DNA from: Mesotaenium endlicherianum
Taxonomy: Eukaryota; Streptophyta; Zygnematophyceae; Zygnematales; Mesotaeniaceae
Assembly (NCBI GenBank): GCA_009602735.1
Contig: WELA01010170.1
Span: 63,064-127,063 of the forward strand
Length of the DNA: 64,000 bases
Reading direction: 5' to 3'
The notes under the pieces were generated by a model that saw only the letters and a program-made list of their open reading frames with translations, was not told the DNA's origin and did no database searches. A program made the translations under genes and the position numbers. Shown in pieces: positions 1-11,458 of the stretch. Position 1 is the first letter of the stretch; each line of letters opens with the position of its first letter.

Positions 1-407
1 GTCCGGAGCTCGGCCTCCTTCTCACGGAAGGTGTCGCGGGCCTCGTGCGAGAGGTAGCGCATAAGCGTGTCGAAGACGTCGCGCTTAGTCAGCGTGGGTG
101 TCTTGAGCTTTGCAGCCGCGAAGTCAGCCTGAAACTCCGAGATAGTATCTTCCAGATCACAGGTGCCTGGCCTACCGCTGAAGCGGTAGGCAGACCTATC
201 AGTCCTGACCTCTTGGTCACCTGCCATGGGATACCAGAAATCGTAGTGAGCCCACTGAGGAGATGGCTCAGAAACAACTGCCGTGTGCTGGAGAGCAGGT
301 TGCTCTTCCTCGGCGGGTTCAGTGACAGTGCTGAGATCTGAGTCTGAGTCTTCTCCACTAACCCCTTTGTAGTATGGCTGATAAGAAAGCCCACTACGGG
401 TAGGCAT
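1..407 (-). pseudogene. DR-3 gag, N-terminal part, cut by window edge
   Basis: This is the first part of the Gag of a third methyltransferase-type retroelement (DR-3). The ATG at 407 opens a reading frame beginning MPTRSG that matches the Gag starts of DR-1 (ATG at 28419) and DR-2 (ATG at 43423), including the acidic stretch GEDSDSDLSTVTEP and the later FSGRPGTCDL and LTKRDVF segments. Reading frame is lost in places by small indels. Gag would form the particle that packages element RNA. The gene begins about 36 nt inside the terminal repeat A1, as in the other copies. The rest of the element lies to the left of the window. Confidence 0.8.
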
Positions 408-443
408 ACGGTGAAGGTTCTAATTGCTTGCAGGCAAAGAGAG

Positions 444-1454
444 ATCTTTTAGAAGTAAGGTAGGTGTACTCTCCAGAGTGAACACCTCAAGACTGTAATC
501 TGGTAGGAAACTAACTAATGAAGTATGGCTCAAGAGATCACTGGAAGCACATCATGATCTTCAGAGTAGTCCTATGGCAAGGGCTTAAGCTGTGACTTTG
601 CTCACCACTTGTGAAGTTCTTCAAGTGACTGGAAGCCTGGAGGGCTTGCTCTTCACAAGAGAGTAACTAAGTGGTCCTGAAAACACAAGAGATAAAAGTG
701 TAAGCTTTACTGATAATCTCTGTTATTTACACTTGGCATAATGGACTTCTAAAAAGTGTCTCTTCTAGGGACATCTCTAGTATCTATACTCCTGAAAATC
801 CGGCGGGGTACGCGGCGGATCCAATGCATGTAGTCACTCTAGGAGGCTCTCCTATGTCACTAATGTGTACAAGGCATGTACTAGCACTCCTATAGGCTAG
901 GCATTACTCAACCCAATCAAAGCAAGGTGGGTAGGATATGCTACATGTCCCTCATTGGCTGAGCTTACCTTGGGTGGTTCTACCTAGATAGCGCCTCAAA
1001 AGTGGATCTGAAAATTGAGGAAGCTTCCTCTAGGAGTAGGTGATGCAGTCACCAAGTTATAGCCTCAATGATGCACATATACTATGGAAATGCAAAGCTT
1101 ATGTAGTCTAAGGGGCTCGCGGATTTGTGCGCACAAGCTAGGGGTTTTAGGGGGTCACGAATAGGCAAGATTGTGCACATTGAAACACACATTGCCCTTT
1201 GGCGAGGATCCGCTAGGGGCTGGTAGGTGACGCGGGCTAGATTGCTCATATCTCGCGCGATACATGACCAAATGACGCGAACCCGGTGCCATTCGGAAGG
1301 TGACTCGACGCGCTACACTTTGGTGACTTGGATATTGAGAAAAGGTCAACATATGGATGCGTAAAGTCTATGCAAAGTCGGCCTTCCTAGGTTGGTGGTT
1401 CACACATGTGGAGCTTGGTTTTGTGCGGCAACCTCAACTCAATAAATCATGACA
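444..1454 (-). repeat. DR-3 terminal repeat A1 (left-end repeat of a DR element)
   Basis: On the minus strand this starts TGTCATGATTTATTGAG and runs for about 1 kb to a point just upstream of gag. It is near-identical in layout to A1 of DR-1 (28455-29482) and DR-2 (42363-43386). As in those copies, no B segment lies between A1 and gag. It is therefore a third independent example of the A1-gag junction. The outer edge abuts a GA-rich tract. Confidence 0.85.
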
Positions 1455-1523
1455 TAGAGGGAAGAGGAAGAAATGGAGAGAGAGAGAGAGAGGCGATAGG
1501 GAGGGGGGGAGGGGGAAAGAGAG
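1455..1523. repeat. GA-rich microsatellite, left of CV-1
   Basis: A purine-rich GA/GGA tract. The matching GA array continues at 32447 on the far side of CV-1, so CV-1 appears to have inserted into one GA microsatellite. Confidence 0.85.
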
Positions 1524-2030
1524 TGTAGTGATTTTAGTTATAATATATTAGTTTGCATATATTTTACTGCTTTTGACAATATTTGGAGTAGTATTGTGTG
1601 GAGTCAAGTGTGAATAGATACTCTAGTGACTTGATTCACGTCCTTTGAAATTTCTAAGGCTTTTTTGAAGTTAGAGGAAGGACCTAGAAGAACTCCATGT
1701 GGCAAAAGTCAAATGTGCCATTTTTAGGTCAAAAGGACATGTGTACATTATTGTAGAAAGAGGTGGCAAGTTTTGGGATGTGTTGGGTGCCAACACATCA
1801 ACATGCACCTTCCTAGAAATTACTTATGTAGCAAGTATATAAACTAGAGTTAGAACATAGAAAGACATTCCAAAATCACTATTGTACTTGCCAAATTCCA
1901 TACAGACATACATTAACTTTCAACAAGCCATCTCTCTTTCAAGAAACTACCACTTGTGTTCAAAGATCCTTCTCTTTAATCGATAAAGTACGATATTTCA
2001 GTAAGTACTTTATCTATCTGTTTCACTACA
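1524..2030 (+). repeat. CV-1 5' LTR
   Basis: The 507-bp LTR opens TGTAGTG and closes CACTACA (inverted ends). A TATATAAA box lies at 1836-1843. It is the same family as the LTRs at 10353, 31947, 35011 and 41185. Confidence 0.92.
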
Positions 2031-2031
2031 G

Positions 2032-2043
2032 TGGTATCGGAGC
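2032..2043 (+). other. CV-1 primer-binding site
   Basis: TGGTATCGGAGC sits one base after the LTR end. It differs by one base from the usual plant initiator-tRNA-Met primer site. Confidence 0.85.
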
Positions 2044-2067
2044 TAGGCACTTTGGTAGCACAAGAAG

Positions 2068-3201
2068 ATGGCCGATCCTCAAGACCAACAGCAAGCTTTT
2101 GAGGAAGCACTTCATCTTCAAATACCCTCCTCCAGCGCTGATGCGCGAGCCCACTCAAGAAAGTCTGCAACAACAAGAAGCACCACAAGGAGGAGCACCA
2201 TCAAATCCCGTGGCAGCCGTTATAGCAAAGTTGACCCCACCACAAGGAGTTCCCGCAAATGAGTGGGCAGCCTTCCTAATGACCGTCCACAACCAAGTGG
2301 GCTTGGCCACCTAAAAGCAAACGTGCAAGCGTCAAGAGAAGCTATGGCTGCCATGGTTGCCCTTATTGCGAGCAACGCTCAAAATCCAGTCCCGACCCAA
2401 TCGCCTCTACAACAGCCTACAAGAGCAAGGGAACTCATCAAGCCCGGCAAACCAGACACTTTTAATCCTGGACGAGGAGCCAAATTGAATTTGTGGCTCT
2501 ACCAAGTGGAGACGTACCTCACATTCCTTGAAGTACCCGAGGAGGACTACGTCCCTTTTGCCGTTATCTTGCTCAGAGGAGCAGCAACATCATGGTGGCG
2601 TAACTATCAAGCGGCTATATATCAAGCTATGGCGCACCCCATGCTCGGCCAAGAGCCCTCACCATCATATGCAAGATGGGCAGATTTTCGTGAGGCCCTC
2701 AAGAAGCAATTCATGCCCATCAATGCGGAGAAGATTGCCCGAGGAAAGCTCCACCATCTCAAGCAAACGACGTCCGTTCAAGAGTATACATCCACATTTC
2801 ATGACCTCACTCTTGAGATCCCCAACATGTTGTTCCAGCCCCAATAAGTTTGAGAGGTTACCTTGGAGGAGACAAGGTTCACATCTTGGTGGATAACGGA
2901 GCTCAAGGCAACTTCATCGCTGCAGATTTTGCCACCAAGCACGGTAGTATTATGCAAACTCTTGACCATGACGAGGAGATCATGATGCCCGACGGATTTT
3001 CCTATACTATCCCTTCCAAGAAGACGTACACCTTGTCACTCTCTATCAAGTCCTTCAAGGATAGAGTAATGTTCTCCTCCATGCAATTGGGCAAGTACGA
3101 CGTCATCCTAGGGGCGCCTTGGTTGACCAAGCACAACCCCCAAGTTGGTTGAAGGGACGGTACTATCAAGATCAAAAATGACATCACTTCAAGAATCTGT
3201 A
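2068..3201 (+). pseudogene. CV-1 gag and protease remnant
   Basis: The reading frame starts MADPQDQQQ as in CV-2 gag and carries the Gag core (LNLWLYQVETYL, then SWWRNYQ, then FMPINAEKI), broken by frameshifts near 2100-2310. At about 2835 the sequence jumps from the Gag segment LEIPNM directly to the protease segment SLRGYLGG. About 0.5 kb present in CV-2 (C-terminal gag, zinc knuckle and frameshift site) is missing. The protease motif is VDNGAQGN against VDSGAQGN in CV-2. The frame ends where hAT-1 has inserted. Confidence 0.88.
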
Positions 3202-3779
3202 TTTTGCGCCAAGTTTACGCCGTACGCTTGTACGCTTAGTTCGACTAGTACGCTAGTTCGCTTAGTACGGTGTTAAAAAAAAAGGACTAGTTTTCTTAGT
3301 ACGCCAAGCCACGACGACGTCGACGTCAATTAGCTACGACGTCGACGTCTGATGTCGGTCGCACGTGTACAAATACCACGTCGTGTCAGACTTTTGTTTT
3401 CGTTCAAAATGGCAATAGAAAAGTCCGTGCACTTTCGGAATTTTTTAACTACCCAATTTGAAACAAAGATTAGCGAAAACTTTATCAAACTTACTTTATC
3501 AGAGCGTCACCGGACGGGTTTGAACTCCCGCCACCAGGTGCAGGGTTTAGAGAGCTGACCGAAGTGCCATGCACGATCCTATGGCAGGCCGGTATTTGTT
3601 GCTTCTAGTTAGCATTCACTATCTATTGGAAAAAAAAATTATGGTACGCCTCACGTATCAGGCGCAACCCAACGGATTTGATCCCCCGTCGCCGTATGCA
3701 AGGAGCGATGCTTAACCACGCTGCCACACGCTGAATCTTACGTAAGCTGTTTTGCGTTTGGATAATGAAAGAACCCATT

Positions 3780-4720
3780 GTCCATGAATAATGTCGACGG
3801 CATTTATCATTCCAATTCTGGAAGGGTTGCTTAGCAGAGCTGTTTTTTGTACTTCCTAACTGATTTATTAGTTGAACAAGAATAGTCAGGAGTATCATTA
3901 CTACTTTATCGAGTAGAATAAGCTTGAAGGAAGAGGTGTATACATGATTCAAACTCTTAACAAGCATGTGTAAGAAATAAGAAGTTGTTATATATTTAAG
4001 AGTGACTGAAATTTGACTTATCGACAAAACGTCTAACCATGGGAGGGCCGCTTAGCAGAGCATGTTTTCTGTACTTTCTAACTATTTTATTGGTTCGATA
4101 AGAAGGCTTAGTAGTATCATTGCTTCTTAATGGAGTATAATAAGCTTCAATGAACAAGTGTGAAGAAGATTCAAACTCTTAAGAAGCATGTACAACCACC
4201 AACAAGTACCTAAAAATGCTACGTTTAAGAGTGATTGACTTATTCACAAAAAGTCTAACACTAGGAGGGCCGCTTAGCAGAGCACATTTTTGTACTTCGT
4301 AATTGTTTAATTAATTCAATAAGGAGGCTTAAAGGTATCATTGCTTCTTAGTGGAGTACACTAAGCTGTAATGAAGAAGTTTAAAGACGATTCAAACTCT
4401 TAACAAGCATGTATAAGAACTAAGAAGTACCTATATATGCTACTTTTAAGAGTGAGTGAAATTTGACTTATCGACAAAAAGTCCGACAGTGAGACAGCCG
4501 CTAGGCAGAGCATTGTTTTTCGTACTTCCTATCTTATTTATTACTAAAATAAGAAGGCTTAGGAACATCATTGCATTTTAATCGGGTATGATAAGCTTTA
4601 ATGAAGAAGTGTAAAGGAGATGCAAACTCTTAACAAGCGTGTATAAGATCTAAGAAGTACTTATATTTGCCAAATTTAATAGAGAGTGAAGTGTGACTTA
4701 GCCAAAAAAAGTGAGTGAGA
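3780..4720. repeat. hAT-1 subterminal tandem repeats, about 225 bp x 4
   Basis: The core CCGCTTAGCAGAGC recurs near 3826, 4047, 4269 and 4498 (the last two variants differ slightly). Each copy is followed by a shared stretch ending in a CTTATCGACAAAA-like block. Related units occur near 10266 and 11045 in hAT-2. Repeated subterminal motifs are commonly transposase-binding sites in hAT elements, and that role is inferred here. Confidence 0.75.
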
Positions 4721-4878
4721 ATACATGCTACCTCTACTACATATATGCTAGCTGACAGACACATCTAGTAACCAATCTCTCTAGGCCTCCTTCTTCCTGG
4801 AGCTAAAACACTAGGTCGCTCCTCCACCTCCTCTTCCTCCACCTCCACATCCTCTACCTCTATCTCCTGTTCCTCACT

Positions 4879-7064
4879 CTACGAGGCATGCATGGCAAGA
4901 TTGAGACCCTCCTCTTCAGGTGTCTCCAAGAACTCTGCTTCTTCAACCCATGGAGTTACGCCAACACTTTGTCCAAGGAAGTCCAAACTCTTCTCCTGAA
5001 GTCTCAACATAGAATGCACGTACACAAACTTCTTTGCTCTAGTAGGGAGCAGCCTATTGCGAATTGGACAATGAACAAACCCGTACTCAGACCAATTTCT
5101 CTCACATGCAGCTGCTGAACCAGGTTGTGACAATATTCTCATAGTAAGAAACTGAAGGTTAGGACAATGACTTCCGTATGTTTCCCACCACTTGTGAGCA
5201 GGCATCATAGGCTTATTAGCCTTGCAAACATCATCGCCAAAAATGTCACCGCTCTGCCGGTAGAGTGCCAACTCTCAATCCACCAACGCTCGATCAAGCA
5301 CACTCCCTCCGACAAGGGTATTCCGCACGTTGGACCAATCGATTAGTACACACTTCTCAACTGCCCGAGCTCATGGTCTTGGAACTCGGGGTTCAGATAG
5401 TAGCCTGTAGCCAAACAAAGTCAAGAAGCACACTCAGTATATGAGAACGCAATGCACATCACAAAAAAGAGAGCAATAACAATAACAAGCACAATAACAA
5501 TAACAATGATCAACTCACAATAACAAGCATGCAAGAGAACAGCAGCCGCCGAGCAAGAAAGGTGAGCAACATCAAAACATACTTTTACCCGCAGAATGTA
5601 GGGGGCTGTGAAGTTAGTCCGAGCAAGCCTTTAATGGCACTCATGCGAGCCCAAATCTTCCCAAGAGATGGTTGTGGAGAGTCGACTAGTCGAAGGAGAA
5701 CTACGATCGGCTCACACACAGCTATCCATACCTTCACTCGCTTCCAAAGTTCGTCGCGGACTAGGTCTCTAATCTCCGTAGCCGCCCACTCCAGCCATCT
5801 TCTTTCAGACACCATAGCTTGTGAGGTATCCCTCACAATGATGAGTCTTTGCAAGCAGAGCAAGTTACTAGCAAACCTCGTGGGCCCTGGCTTCAACAAC
5901 TCTAATTTATTTCCAAGCCTTGCCCCATGCTCACGATAAAGAGCGTGAGGCATGTGGTGGTTTGCAACAAACTGGACCACGTGCTTGAAGCTATCAATTA
6001 TGCCCTCGAGCTCTTTTATCTTTCCTTTGTCTTTCAACAGCAGGTCCAAAATGTGAGCAGCACAAGGCGTTCAATATATGTGCGGGTGCTTCTCGCGAAC
6101 CACATTACAACGAGCTAAAAAGTTAGCTGCAGAGTCTGTGCAAAGCTGTACGACATTTTTGGCCCCTATGTTCTCCACGGCTGCAAGCAGGTGGCTACCG
6201 ATGTTCTCACCCGTTTTCCTTTCACCCTCAGTGTTGATAGCATCCATGAACATCTCAGTGCCTCCCACATCCATAAGCACGTTAAGAAGAGGGTGCCCGC
6301 ATGGATCGGTCCACCCATCTGCTACAATGCTACAACCTGTCTGCGGGAATCCCTTCTTTTCATTATTCTCCCAAGCCTCTATCTTCAGCACCTCTTTATC
6401 TAGTAAGGTACTTCCGAGAGGCTTATCCTTCATCGGGACATACCCAACACCCATTTCTTGGGTGTACTTATTGATAGCAACCAACATGTTCTTAAAGAAC
6501 TCACTACGAGCAACATTGAATGATGAACCAGTACCATAGGAAGAACCGAACGACAGTCTCATGGACAACATCAGCATTCATCTTCTGGAATATTTCACTT
6601 ATAGAGGTCTGACTCGACTTCCTGTCTGAGGGGGACCCTCCAGCACTTGCACATGGTGAGCCACTAGCGTCAAAACCCCATTCATGCACGCGCTTTCGTG
6701 CAGCTTGCATGGCACTCTTCCTACGTCACGTTCCCAACAGAGACCTAGCACTACCGTTGCTAAGGATAATCATGAGATCTACAACGTTGTCAGGAACCTC
6801 CTTACACTGACTAACATCCTTACAACCTCCCGTGAAATGGCCACTAATCCGCGTGGCTCCACCAGTAAACTCCCTAGGGCAATAAATGCACTTCACGTTA
6901 GGATATGAATTCTTAGACTTGGCTTCCGCAACAATAGCCACAGGGCCCCACAACGGACCAGACCTTGCAGCAACAGCCCTAGGGGGAAGACGAGCGCTTT
7001 AAGCTTCAATGGACGTCCTCCTTTTAGCAAACGTTGCTCCAGACGAAGTGCATGGTTGACACAT
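4879..7064 (-). pseudogene. hAT-1 transposase (BED finger, DUF659, dimerisation domain), decayed
   Basis: Fragments line up in order from the probable ATG at 7064. First is a BED-type zinc finger (KCIYCPREF, then HFTGGC, near 6800-6900). Next is the DUF659 core with IVADGWTDP and VVQLCTDSAAN, giving the first two acidic catalytic residues. Then comes LDLLLKD and a PGPTRFASN segment. Last is the hAT C-terminal dimerisation region with ACERNWSEYGF (third acidic residue) and RNRLLPTR, ending at 4879. Stops and frameshifts separate the pieces, for example TGA in place of a conserved Trp after PHIY near 6070, so it cannot encode active protein. An intron may lie between about 5600 and 5270. Confidence 0.88.
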
Positions 7065-7219
7065 GATGAAGATGAAACATGCAATAGTGAAGCACAAAAA
7101 CCAATAAGAGACAAAGTAAGATGTCATTCAAACAACCTCCAAAAAAGCCTATAATTGCCAGGCAGCCCGCCCCGACTTAAAATCCTAAAACCCAAAAACC
7201 CTAAGATCCTAAACCTCTG

Positions 7220-8010
7220 AGACAGCAAGCACGGGGGTGGCAGCCAGCCCCAACAAGCGCAAGCACGGGGCTGGCAGCCAGCCCTGACAGAAGCAGCCAG
7301 CCCCGACAGGAGCAACCAGCCCCGAGCCTGGCAGCAAGCCCCCCTAAAACTAAGGAAGGGGCACAACAGCAGCCGACTCCAACCAAAACCCTAAAACAGC
7401 AAGGGGCTAGCAGCCTGCCTCGACTAAAACCCTAAATTAGTAAGTAAGGGGCTGGCAGCCAGCCTCGACAAAAGCAAGCAGGAGGCTGGCAGCCAACCCC
7501 ACAAAACCAAGATAGGGGCTGGCAGCCAGCCCCGCCTGAAGCAAGCAAGGGGCTGGCAGCCAGTCCCGACAAGAGCAAGCAGGGGGCTGGCAGCTAGCCC
7601 CAACAAAAGCAAGCTTGGGGCTGGCAGCCAGCCCCGACAAACGCAAGAGAGGGACTGACAGCCAACCCCAACTAAAACCTTAAAATAGCAAGTATAGGGC
7701 CGGCAGCCAGCCCCAATAAACGCAAGCTCGGAGGTGGCAGCCAGCCCCGACAATAGCAAGCTCAGGGCTGGCAGCCAGCCCCACAAAAGCAAGCAGGGGG
7801 CTGGCAGCCATCCCGACAAACGCAAGAGAGGGACCGGTAGCCAGTCCCAATTAAGACATTAGAATAGCAAGTATGGGGCTGGCAGCCAGCCCCACAAAAG
7901 CAAGCAGGGGATTGGCAGCTAGCCCCAAAAAAAGGAATCTCGGGGCTGGCAGCAAGCCCCACAAAAGCAAGCTCGGGGCTGGCTGCCAGCCCCGACAAAA
8001 GCAAAGAAGG
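7220..8010. repeat. GC-rich minisatellite inside hAT-1
   Basis: A degenerate unit of about 35-45 bp built around GGGGCTGGCAGCCAGCCCC (partly palindromic) followed by AAAAGCAAGC is repeated some 15-20 times. Long open frames here on the minus strand (GCQPxAC and GLAASP periods) are repeat artefacts, not genes. hAT-2 has a related array at the same relative position. Confidence 0.85.
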
Positions 8011-9033
8011 GGCACGAGAGAGAGGGGAAAGAGGAAGGAGAGAGGGTCAAGGCACCTGTCCACGTGTCGTTGCTCACGCGTCGTTAGACGCGCGCGTCGA
8101 TAGGCACAAGGGGGGTCCACTCACTCCTTTTTGTCTTGGCCTGCTTCACACTAAACAGGAGACAAAATTGTAAAAAGACGCAATAGACAGCTAGCCCTAA
8201 TCGACGGGATAAAAACACGCAAATGTGGCCAGGCAGGCTGCTGCTACAGCAGCGGCAAAACAAAGAAAGATGCAAAGGCAGCAGGGGTATGAAAGCCAAA
8301 TAGTTTTCCCCTGCCAAGAAAGACAGCAAAAAACAGGAGGAGAGAGGGGCATGTGACCTGATGCACTTGTCGGTGGATAATGGCACGTCGATAGGTGCTA
8401 GATGGGTTCAACTTTGTGCTCATTGTGTAGGCCTGCCACTCACATGAACATTGACATCGCTAGCACTAGTGAGCTAAGCCTAACTGAAGATCCATTACCA
8501 AAATCAACCACAATGAAACGAAATAAGAAACATCCATAAACAAAACATGAATACACATACAAGTAACAAGAACAAGCGAGCGAGGAAGCGAGGTCATGAA
8601 AACGAGGTAAAGAAACTTACACTAATGATCAACAGATGCAGAATGAAAAACAAGAGGCTACAGAGCTATTAAGTAGGCCTTAGGGTTTGGCTTGTAAAGA
8701 TTTGTGGCTGCACTATATCGAAGCAGATGCGTATGTGCAAGAGGGGGAGATTGGAACCAGTGTCATGGTGGCCAAAATATTGGTGAAACTTTCACTTGTT
8801 TTTTATTTTCCCGCCGTTGCTGCTAAAACTTGTCCGCATGTACTGTCACGTTTCATCCCGTTGATCGACGACAATTTTAAACTAACTAGTGAAATGGAGC
8901 GTTCAGTGCCAGACGTGAATGCGTCGGCGCGTACAAATTGAAAATTATTTGTACGCTTAGTACGCGCGTCCTGGTTCAGTACCCTTAATTAAGCGTACGA
9001 GGGTCGGCCTGTACGGCGTACGGCGTAACCCTG
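8011..9033. other. hAT-1 right subterminal region, no gene seen
   Basis: It is non-coding as far as I can see. The last 100 bp carry several copies of GTACGCTTAGTACG-like words, then the right terminal inverted repeat. Confidence 0.6.
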
Positions 9034-9041
9034 TTTTGCGC

Positions 9042-9655
9042 GCAATCCAGAATGTCCAGATCCAAGACAGCAAGAAGCCGGCACACGAGATACTATTTTC
9101 CGCCCTTTAATTCAAGAGACTTATGAGGAAGGGACACGAGCTTCTTTTGACCTTGATCACGCCAAAAGACATCAAGAAAGACATCGAGAGTCAAGAAGGC
9201 AGCCCCCTTCCCAATGTGTTCGCCTACAACAACACGACGCAGGCCTCTACCCAAGAGTCCCCATTCTTCCTCAACTGTGGCTTCCATCCACCCAACTGTG
9301 GCTTCCATCCACCCAACCACGCTGCTGAGCTTCACGGCTGGCCATGATGAAGTAATTGCAGCAATAGATTTTACGGAGACATTTGAAGCAGCCGTTACAG
9401 CAGCCAAGAAAGCTCTACAACATGTGCAAGATGCTCAAGCAAGAGTCACAAACAGTTCCAGAAGAGAAAATACGTACGGAGTGGGTGACAACGTGTTACT
9501 ATCATCCAAGAATATGTCACTAAACAACAGGCCTGCCGGCAGAAAGTTCTCTCCCAAGTATTTGGGATCCTTCAAGATTATCCAGTAAGTCAACCCTGTT
9601 GCTTTCAAGTTAGAACTTCCCCAAACTATGCACATCGACCCCATACTCCACGCTT
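9042..9655 (+). pseudogene. CV-1 pol remnant (protease end fused to integrase C-terminal part)
   Basis: After hAT-1 the protease tail resumes ([25 protein letters not shown]). Near 9210 it jumps to the integrase segment [15 protein letters not shown], which is about 2.2 kb further on in CV-2. The deletion removes reverse transcriptase, RNase H and the integrase core. A 20-bp unit is tandemly duplicated near 9280-9320. The frame continues through [11 protein letters not shown] and [14 protein letters not shown] until hAT-2 interrupts it. Confidence 0.88.
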
Positions 9656-10352
9656 GAGGGTTACGCCGTTCGCTTGTTCGCTTAGTTTGCCAAGTGCGCA
9701 AGTTCGCTTAGTTCAGAATCCAAAAAAATGCTTGATTCGCCTAGTGCGCCAAGACGCGACGGCGTCGACGTCATGTAGCTCCGACGTCAACGTCTGATGA
9801 CGGTTGCACGTGTGAAACTCTACGTCATGTCAGGCAGTTTTTTTGTTCAAAATGGCTGGTCGTCTTTTTAATGCGTTTCCGAAAGTTTTCGTTGCTCGTT
9901 GTACAGCGACGAGTCTCAAAAAGGACGTTCTCTCTTGGCATTTGTTTCGGTCGTCGGCAGATGGGCTAAAACCCCGCCACTAATTGCAGGGGGCGTCGAC
10001 GTACCAAAGAGCCACACAGGTTTGTTCACCCATTCAGTTTTTGACTTAAATGTAACAAAACGCAAGCTGCTCTATAAGTTTGTATGAACGTGGATCACGT
10101 CTGACGAGAGCAAGCACAGTAATGCCAGCAGACGAGGTTGAACCCCCATCATCGGTTGCAGTGAGTGCAGCTTTACCAAAGGGCCATGATGTGGTCTTTA
10201 CCAACGTAGTGCTTTACTTTTGCTAGTACCTTAAAAAAACTTGGGAGAGAACCTGGGAGTGGAAATTGGGAGGACCGCTTAGCAGCGCCTTTTTTTGGTA
10301 TTTCTTAACAACTTGACTAGTTCAGACATAGGATGTAAGAACACTTCATCAT

Positions 10353-10890
10353 TGTAGTGATTTGAGTTATTATATATTAGTTTGCATATATTTTAATGTT
10401 TTCAAATATATTTGGAGTAGTATTGTGTGGAGTCAAGTGTGAGTAGGTACTCTAGTAACTTGGTTCATGTCTTTTGAACCTTCCAAGGCATTTTCGAAGT
10501 TAGAGGAAAGACCTAGAAGAACTCCATGTGGCAAAAGTCAAATGTGCCATTTTTAGGTCAAAAGGACATGTGTACATTATTCTAGAAAGAGGTGGCAAGT
10601 TTTGGGATGTGTTGGGTGCCAACACATCAACATACACTTTCCTAGAAATTACTTATGTAGCAAGTATATAAACAAGAGCTAGAACATAGANGTAGCAAGT
10701 ATGTAAACAAGCGCTAGAACATAGAAAGACATTCCAGAATCACTCTTGTACTTGCCAAAATCCAGAAATATATTAACTTTCAAGAAGCCATCTCTCTTTC
10801 AAGAAGCTACCACTTGTGTTCAAAGATCCTTGTCTTGAATAGATAAAGTTTTATATTTCACTAAGTACTTCATCAATCTATTTCACTACA
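10353..10890 (+). repeat. Solo LTR of the CV family inside hAT-2
   Basis: It opens TGTAGTG and closes CACTACA, with a perfect 5-bp duplication ATCAT on both sides (10348-10352 and 10891-10895). No internal element sequence is present, so it is the product of LTR-LTR recombination. A short duplicated stretch surrounds an N at 10691 and may be an assembly artefact. Confidence 0.92.
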
Positions 10891-11458
10891 ATCATCATAT
10901 TTGAGACTAATAAGGTTAAGTAAAGCTGATAAAAGCACTGAAACTCATAATCAGCAATCGCATAAGAATTATGAAGTACTTATTAATTGCCTCTTTGTGT
11001 GAGATATGGCATTTTAGACTAACCAATAAAATTGGTAAGAAAACAGTGGGAGTGCTGCTTAGCAGAGTATATTTTAGGGTTTAGCGTTTAGTAGTTGTTA
11101 TATATTTAATTAGTTCATACAAAAGGCTTAGGAGTATCTTTGCTTCTTCATTGAGTATTGAAAGCTTTAATAAACAAGTGTGAAGAAGATTAAGCCTTCT
11201 AACAAGCATGTATGAGAAATAAGAAGCACTTACTAATGCGACATTCAAGAGTGAGCGAAGGCTTAGTGAGAAAAAGTGAGTTTGACAATTATTTTCAGTA
11301 AAGGTTAATTCTATCTACAAGGTAGTTAATAAACACTTCTACTATCTAGTAACCAATTGCTCTTGGTCTTCTTCTTCCTGAAGCTGCAACACTAGGTCGC
11401 TCCTCCACCTCCTCTTCCTTTACCTCCTCTTCCTCAACTTCAATCTCCTCTTCCTCAC
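10891..11458. other. hAT-2 subterminal repeat region
   Basis: Contains further copies of the roughly 225-bp subterminal unit seen in hAT-1 (GCTTAGCAGAG near 11055). No gene seen. Confidence 0.6.

Larger units (their letters stand above)
3210..9033 (-). mobile_element. hAT-1 DNA transposon inserted in CV-1
   Basis: The 5824-bp element is flanked by an exact 8-bp duplication TTTTGCGC (3202-3209 and 9034-9041). The uninterrupted CV-2 sequence continues smoothly across this point. Terminal inverted repeats are CAAGTTTACGCCGTACGC on the left and, read inward from the right end, CAGGGTTACGCCGTACGC. An 8-bp duplication and a BED/DUF659/dimerisation-domain transposase identify the hAT superfamily. 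The order is left subterminal repeats, transposase (minus strand), GC-rich minisatellite, right subterminal region. Confidence 0.93.

Noticed and set aside
3226-3290. Clustered GTACGCTTAGT words near hAT ends as a possible CRISPR-like or satellite array
   Set aside because: They are short subterminal motifs of the hAT family, present at both ends of both copies.
7124-8120. Several overlapping open frames on the minus strand with Trp/Cys/Leu-rich periods
   Set aside because: They are translations of the hAT-1 minisatellite in several frames, not genes.
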